A DNA stretch of 10,010 bases from Paraprevotella sp. (GTDB taxonomy: Bacteria; Bacteroidota; Bacteroidia; Bacteroidales; Bacteroidaceae). The notes beneath the pieces are model-generated. The model did no database searches, was not told where the DNA came from, and saw only the letters and a list, made by a program, of their open reading frames with translations. Positions 5,678 to 10,010 of the stretch are shown here, one piece after another (within the stretch, counting starts at the first letter, position 1; each line of letters begins with the position of its first letter). The translations under genes were made by a program, and so were the position numbers. The stretch is from contig JAJPYK010000043.1 of assembly GCA_021205005.1 (NCBI GenBank), positions 1 to 10,010 on the forward strand, read 5' to 3'.

Positions 5678-7237
5678 ATGGCAGAACTGAAAAAGACGGG
5701 GCGTCGCACTTCCGCACGCAGCAAAGTGAGTGTGCCGGAAAAAGACGCTTACGGACATGTGCAACCGCAAGCCATTGAATTTGAAGAGGCTGTGCTGGGG
5801 GCGCTGATGATAGAACAGGATGCTTATTCTCTGGTCAGCGAGATCCTGAGACCGGAGAGTTTCTACGATCACCGGCACCAGTTGATTTATGAGGCCATAC
5901 GTACCTTGAACCTTCAGCAGAAGCCGGTGGATATCCTGACCGTAACCCAGCATTTGGAATCTACCGGAGAGCTGGAGGAAGTCGGCGGACCTTTTTATAT
6001 CACGCAGTTGAGCGGTAAGGTGGCTTCTTCTGCCCATATTGAATATCATGCGCGCATTATCGCCCAAAAGTTTCTGGCGCGCGAATTGATCACCTTCACC
6101 AGTATGGTGCAGACCAAGGCCTTTGATTCTACGGTGGATGTGGACGATCTGATGCAGGAGGCTGAAGGAAAACTGTTCGAGATTTCGCAGCAGAACATGA
6201 AGAAGGATTATACGCAGATCAATCCCGTGATCCGCGAAGCCTATGACATGTTGCAGAAAGCTGCGGCCCGTAGTGACGGATTGAGCGGACTGAGCAGCGG
6301 TTTTGAGAAACTGGACAAGATGACTTCCGGTTGGCAAAATTCGGATTTGGTGATTATAGCAGCCCGTCCGGCCATGGGAAAGACGGCCTTCGTGCTTTCC
6401 ATGGCCAAGAAGATGGCGGTGGACATGAAGATACAGGTGGCGATGTTCTCCTTGGAAATGAGCAATGTGCAGTTGGTGAACCGTATGATTATCAATGTGT
6501 GTGAAATCCCGGGCGAGAAGTTGAAAAGCGGTCAGTTGGCCCCTTATGAGTGGGTGCAACTGGACAGTAAGATCAAGCAGCTTTACGATGCGCCGTTTTA
6601 TGTGGACGATACGGCTTCGCTGTCGGTTTTCGAGCTGCGTACGAAGGCCCGTCGTTTGGTGCGTGAGCATGGGGTGAAGATCATTCTGATCGACTATTTG
6701 CAACTGATGAATGCCAGTGGCATGTCGTTCGGCAGCCGTCAGGAAGAGGTCAGTACGATTTCGCGTTCTCTCAAAGGATTGGCTAAGGAACTGAACATCC
6801 CGATCATCGCCTTGAGTCAGTTGAACCGTGGAGTGGAGAGTCGTGAGGGTATCGATGGTAAACGTCCCCAATTGAGCGATTTGCGTGAGTCCGGAGCCAT
6901 AGAGCAGGATGCCGACATGGTTTGTTTTATCCACCGTCCGGAATATTATAAGATTTATCAAGATGAAAAAGGACGCGACATGCACGGCATGGCTGAAATC
7001 ATCATTGCCAAGCATCGTAACGGTGCGGTGGGCGACGTCTTGTTGAAGTTTCGTGGGGAATACGCCCGTTTTCAGGATCCCGAAGAGGATGCCTACGTGC
7101 CGATGCCCGGAGAGGCGGTCGTGTTCGGTGGCGAGAAGGGGAATGGGGCTGCCCTTCCTCCTCCTGAGATGGTTCCCCCGATGGACGATTCTTCTCCCTT
7201 CGGCGTTCCTTCGCCCGACGGACCGCCTCCGTTCTGA
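5678..7237 (+). CDS. dnaB: Replicative DNA helicase DnaB
   Basis: The 519-residue product is the hexameric 5'-3' helicase that unwinds DNA at the replication fork and works with DnaG primase. A basic N-terminal extension (about 1-28) precedes the N-terminal primase-interaction domain (about 30-135). A linker follows, then the RecA-like ATPase domain (about 200-465). Walker A is ARPAMGKT (229-236). Walker B is IILIDYLQLM with Asp339. LSQLNRGVESR (379-389) and DLRESGAIEQDAD (401-413) are the family's sensor motifs. KHRNG (445-449) carries the arginine finger Arg447. The catalytic set is complete and I see no intein. The last 28 residues are Pro-rich and probably disordered, with DDSSPF and a terminal DGPPPF. 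The start at 5678 is supported by the -7 box just upstream. It is transcribed alone, and no clear terminator follows it. Confidence 0.96.
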   Translation: MAELKKTGRRTSARSKVSVPEKDAYGHVQPQAIEFEEAVLGALMIEQDAYSLVSEILRPESFYDHRHQLIYEAIRTLNLQQKPVDILTVTQHLESTGELEEVGGPFYITQLSGKVASSAHIEYHARIIAQKFLARELITFTSMVQTKAFDSTVDVDDLMQEAEGKLFEISQQNMKKDYTQINPVIREAYDMLQKAAARSDGLSGLSSGFEKLDKMTSGWQNSDLVIIAARPAMGKTAFVLSMAKKMAVDMKIQVAMFSLEMSNVQLVNRMIINVCEIPGEKLKSGQLAPYEWVQLDSKIKQLYDAPFYVDDTASLSVFELRTKARRLVREHGVKIILIDYLQLMNASGMSFGSRQEEVSTISRSLKGLAKELNIPIIALSQLNRGVESREGIDGKRPQLSDLRESGAIEQDADMVCFIHRPEYYKIYQDEKGRDMHGMAEIIIAKHRNGAVGDVLLKFRGEYARFQDPEEDAYVPMPGEAVVFGGEKGNGAALPPPEMVPPMDDSSPFGVPSPDGPPPF

Positions 7238-7301
7238 TAATGAGGAACACGGGACGGCCGGCGGAAAGTCCAGGTTCGCTTTGTGCTTTGTCCGCATACT
7301 C

Positions 7302-7333
7302 CTTGCTGGATTGCCCGAAAAAATGTAATTTTG
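7302..7333 (+). promoter_or_regulatory. Promoter of pheT
   Basis: TAATTTTG (7326-7333) fits the -7 consensus, and CTTG (7302-7305) lies 20 bp upstream as the -33 element. This is the best-spaced promoter in the window. Transcription would start near 7340, leaving a leader of about 27 nt before the pheT ATG. I see no leader peptide or attenuator in it. Confidence 0.65.
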
Positions 7334-7366
7334 CGCATTATTTCGAAATAATTAAAATCATAAGAT

Positions 7367-9877
7367 ATGAATATCTCTTATAATTGGCTGAAAGAGTATG
7401 TCGATTTCGATTTGACGGCTCAGGAAGTCGCCGACGCGTTGACTTCGGAAGGCTTGGAAGTCGGGGGCGTGGAAGAAGTACAGCCGGTGAAAGGCGGTCT
7501 GCAAGGGCTGGTCATCGGCGAGGTCTTGACGTGTATTCCTCATCCCAATTCGGATCACATGCACATTTGTACCGTCAATCTCGGCAACGGCGAATCTCCG
7601 GTACAGATTGTATGCGGCGCATCCAATGTGGCTGCCGGCCAAAAAGTTGTTGTGGCTACTTTAGGTTGCAAACTCTATGACGGCGACGACTGCTTTACGA
7701 TTAAGAAATCGAAACTGCGCGGCGTGGAGAGCAACGGCATGATTTGCGCTGAAGATGAAATCGGAATCGGAACCGATCATGCGGGTATCATTGTGTTGCC
7801 GGAAACCGCTGTGCCCGGAACCCCGGCTGCCGAATATTATCATCTGGAGAGCGACTACCTGATAGAGGTCGACATTACTCCCAATCGGGCTGATGCCTGT
7901 TCGCATTACGGTGTGGCCCGTGACCTCTATGCGTGGCTTATACAGCACGGATACAAGACAGCCTTGCACCGTCCTTCGGTCGATGCCTTCACGGTGGACA
8001 ATCACGATTTGGACATTGATATAGAAGTACGTAATACGGAGGCTTGCCCTCGCTATGCTGCGGTGACGATAAAGAACTGTGAAGTGAAGGAAAGTCCCGA
8101 ATGGTTGCAAGATAAATTGCGTATCATCGGATTACGTCCGATTAATAATGTGGTGGATATTACCAACTATATCATGTTCGCTTACGGTCAACCGCTTCAC
8201 TGTTTCGATGCCGACATGATCAAAGGCGGTAAAGTCGTGGTGAAGACGATGCCTGAGGGTACTCCTTTTGTGACGCTCGACGGCGAAGAACATAAATTGA
8301 GCGATCGGGATTTGGCCATTTGCAATGCGGAAGAACCGATGTGCATAGCCGGTGTGTTCGGCGGTAAAGGTAGTGGTACTTACGACACTACACGTAATGT
8401 CCTTTTAGAGAGCGCATATTTTAATTCCACCTGGATTCGCAAGAGTGCCCGTCGTCATGGATTGAGTACGGACGCTTCTTTCCGTTTTGAACGCGGAGTC
8501 GATCCGAACGGTACGATTTATGCTTTGAAGCAGGCCGCTTTGTTGTGTAAGGAGTTGACCGGCGGTGAGGTGGCGATGGACATTAAGGACGTATATCCGA
8601 ATCCGCTGCCTGATTTTATTGTCGATTTGAACTATGACTATGCCTACCGTTTGATGGGGAAAAATATCGGGGCCGAGACGGTGAAGAGTATCGTAACCAG
8701 TCTGGAGATGAAGATTCTGGACGAAACGTCCGAAGGGCTGAAACTCCAGGTTCCTGCCTATCGTGTAGACGTGCAGCGGCCTTGCGATGTGGTGGAAGAC
8801 GTCTTGCGCGTATATGGATATAATAATGTAGAGATTCCTTTGTCCGTCAAGTCCACATTGAATGTGAAAGGGGAGGAGGACAAAAGTCATAAATTACAGA
8901 ATTTGGTGGCTGAACAGTTGGTCGGTTGTGGCTTTAATGAAATTTTGAATAACTCTTTGCAACGTTCCGCTTACTATGACGGGTTGGAGAGCTATCCGGC
9001 GGCCCGGTTGGTGAAATTGATGAATCCGCTGAGTTCCGACCTGAATGCCATGCGGCAAACCCTGCTTTTCGGAGGGTTGGAATGCGTAGCCCACAACGCC
9101 AATCACAAGAATGCCGATTTGAAATTCTTTGAGTTCGGAAATTGTTATTATTACCACGAAGAAAACAAATGTGCTGACATTATTCCGGGCGTGAGCAGCA
9201 GTCGCGATCCGGAAGTCATCAAGCATGTGCTGGATGCTTATTCTGAAGATTATCATTTAGGGTTATGGGTGACCGGCAAGCGTGTGAAAGGTTCTTGGGC
9301 TCATCCTGACGAGGACAGCTCGTTCTATGAATTGAAAGCATACGTATTGAATATCTTGTCGCGTTTAGGGGTAAACTTCGGTACATTGGTTTTTGCTCCC
9401 AGTCATAACGATATCTATTCCAAGGGCATTGAGATTCAGAACAGAGGCGGTAAGGTTTTAGCCATGCTGGGTATCGTTAGTCGGAAAATCCAAAAGGCTC
9501 TGGATGTAGACAATGAAGTGTATTACGCGGATTTGAATTGGAAACTGTTGATGAAGAATATCCGCAATAACACGGTAAGCTATACGGAGATTAGCAGGTA
9601 TCCGGCTGTAAGCCGCGATTTGGCACTTCTGCTCGACAAGCATGTTGAGTTTTCCGAAATAGAAAAAGTGGCTTATTCCACTGAGAAGAAACTGCTGAAG
9701 GAAGTAGCTCTTTTCGATGTGTACGAAGGAAAGAATCTGGAAATCGGTAAAAAGAGTTATGCTGTGAACTTCGTTTTGCAGGATGAAACAAAAACATTGA
9801 ACGATAAACAAATAGATACGATTATGAGTAAGCTTATAGCGAACTTGCAAGACAAGTTAGGGGCAAAGCTGAGATAA
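7367..9877 (+). CDS. pheT: Phenylalanine--tRNA ligase beta subunit PheT
   Basis: The 836-residue product is the beta subunit of the cytoplasmic alpha2beta2 phenylalanyl-tRNA synthetase. It binds tRNA and edits Tyr-tRNA(Phe), while the alpha subunit (PheS) charges. Domains in order are: the N-terminal MNISYNWLKEYVD segment; an EMAP-type tRNA-binding OB fold (about 42-155, with PHPNSDHMHIC); the B3/B4 editing domain (about 215-400, with CIAGVFGG at 326-333 and SFRFERGVDP); the B5 domain (about 410-485, with PAYRVDVQRPCDVVEDVLRVYGY split over 463-485); the catalytic-like core (about 500-735); and the C-terminal FDX-ACB anticodon-binding domain (about 742-836, beginning YTEISRYPAVSRDLALLL). It looks complete. 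A stretch at about 600-624 (KCADIIPGVSSSRDPEV) seems extra compared with Bacteroides PheT, which I recall as about 820 residues. pheS is not in the window; in many bacteria it is adjacent, whereas here pheT has its own promoter. Confidence 0.97.
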   Translation: MNISYNWLKEYVDFDLTAQEVADALTSEGLEVGGVEEVQPVKGGLQGLVIGEVLTCIPHPNSDHMHICTVNLGNGESPVQIVCGASNVAAGQKVVVATLGCKLYDGDDCFTIKKSKLRGVESNGMICAEDEIGIGTDHAGIIVLPETAVPGTPAAEYYHLESDYLIEVDITPNRADACSHYGVARDLYAWLIQHGYKTALHRPSVDAFTVDNHDLDIDIEVRNTEACPRYAAVTIKNCEVKESPEWLQDKLRIIGLRPINNVVDITNYIMFAYGQPLHCFDADMIKGGKVVVKTMPEGTPFVTLDGEEHKLSDRDLAICNAEEPMCIAGVFGGKGSGTYDTTRNVLLESAYFNSTWIRKSARRHGLSTDASFRFERGVDPNGTIYALKQAALLCKELTGGEVAMDIKDVYPNPLPDFIVDLNYDYAYRLMGKNIGAETVKSIVTSLEMKILDETSEGLKLQVPAYRVDVQRPCDVVEDVLRVYGYNNVEIPLSVKSTLNVKGEEDKSHKLQNLVAEQLVGCGFNEILNNSLQRSAYYDGLESYPAARLVKLMNPLSSDLNAMRQTLLFGGLECVAHNANHKNADLKFFEFGNCYYYHEENKCADIIPGVSSSRDPEVIKHVLDAYSEDYHLGLWVTGKRVKGSWAHPDEDSSFYELKAYVLNILSRLGVNFGTLVFAPSHNDIYSKGIEIQNRGGKVLAMLGIVSRKIQKALDVDNEVYYADLNWKLLMKNIRNNTVSYTEISRYPAVSRDLALLLDKHVEFSEIEKVAYSTEKKLLKEVALFDVYEGKNLEIGKKSYAVNFVLQDETKTLNDKQIDTIMSKLIANLQDKLGAKLR

Positions 9878-9884
9878 ACACGAC

Positions 9885-10010
9885 ATGAAAGGATTGGTTA
9901 TAGCTAAAGTCATTTATTACATTCTGGTGTTTTGTTGGTTGTTGCAGATCGCCTTCCAAGGTTATACCCGTGCATTGATCATTCCTACGGTGGTGCTGAT
10001 TGTATATGGC
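9885..10010 (+). CDS. Small membrane protein, 3'-truncated by window edge
   Basis: An ATG 7 nt after the pheT stop opens a frame of 42 codons that is still open at the last base. The peptide starts MKGLVIAKVIYYILVFCWLL and contains two hydrophobic segments, at about 5-21 and 28-41, separated by a short QIAFQGYTR linker. This suggests an integral inner-membrane protein. The tight spacing and lack of a promoter suggest co-transcription with pheT. From memory, Bacteroides genomes carry a short uncharacterised membrane protein between pheT and a YebC-family gene. This could be its counterpart, but nothing in the visible part gives a function. Confidence 0.7.
   Translation, partial: MKGLVIAKVIYYILVFCWLLQIAFQGYTRALIIPTVVLIVYG

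Noticed and set aside
5669..7297. Minus-strand open frame of 542 codons opposite dnaB.
   Set aside because: It is fully antisense to a complete, strongly conserved helicase gene. Its His/Leu/Arg-rich translation shows no domain, as expected for the complement of biased codons.
7238..7366. Possible dnaB terminator in the GC-rich stretch after the stop codon.
   Set aside because: GGCCGGC is self-complementary, but there is no adequate stem-loop followed by a T tract.
1..10010. Defence system, mobile element, integrase, CRISPR or phage signature.
   Set aside because: Every substantial coding region is explained by a housekeeping or single-enzyme family. I saw no transposase, recombinase, toxin-antitoxin pair or spaced repeat array.

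Overview
The window looks like a chromosomal segment of a Bacteroidales bacterium (phylum Bacteroidota). Two things support this. The protein sequences of MnmA, IspE, DnaB and PheT resemble those of Bacteroides and its relatives. Five intergenic regions also carry a TAnnTTTG hexamer-like box close to a start codon, which is the -7 element of Bacteroides promoters. I cannot name the genus. I see no mobile element, CRISPR array, tRNA or rRNA gene.

Layout: (1) Positions 1-1365 hold the C-terminal part of a membrane sensor histidine kinase that begins outside the window. It is closed by a strong intrinsic terminator. (2) A gene-free stretch of about 550 bp follows, containing a compact cluster of repeats. 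(3) At 1920-3416 lies a lone gene with its own promoter, encoding an exported serine hydrolase that matches the subtype B tannase (tannin acylhydrolase) family over its whole length. This is the least routine gene here. (4) At 3563-4621 is mnmA (tRNA 2-thiouridylase), which converges on (5) ispE on the minus strand (4661-5545); a terminator lies between them. (6) The replicative helicase gene dnaB (5678-7237) is divergent from ispE across a 132-bp intergenic region. (7) pheT (7367-9877) follows with its own promoter. A small membrane-protein gene begins 7 nt after it and runs off the window.

Most of the window is housekeeping: tRNA thiolation, isoprenoid precursor synthesis, replication and tRNA charging. 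I see no sign that these form one pathway. Each unit appears to have its own promoter, apart from the small gene after pheT.

I did not find a clear, previously undescribed multi-gene system. The points worth a second look are: the secreted tannase-like enzyme with an extra Pro/Arg-rich segment; a perfect 13-bp-arm palindrome inside ispE that falls in an apparently inserted, poorly conserved peptide; the repeat cluster at 1703-1760; an A9 run that starts at about the predicted ispE transcription start; and a DnaB C-terminal tail that resembles the SSB C-terminal tip.
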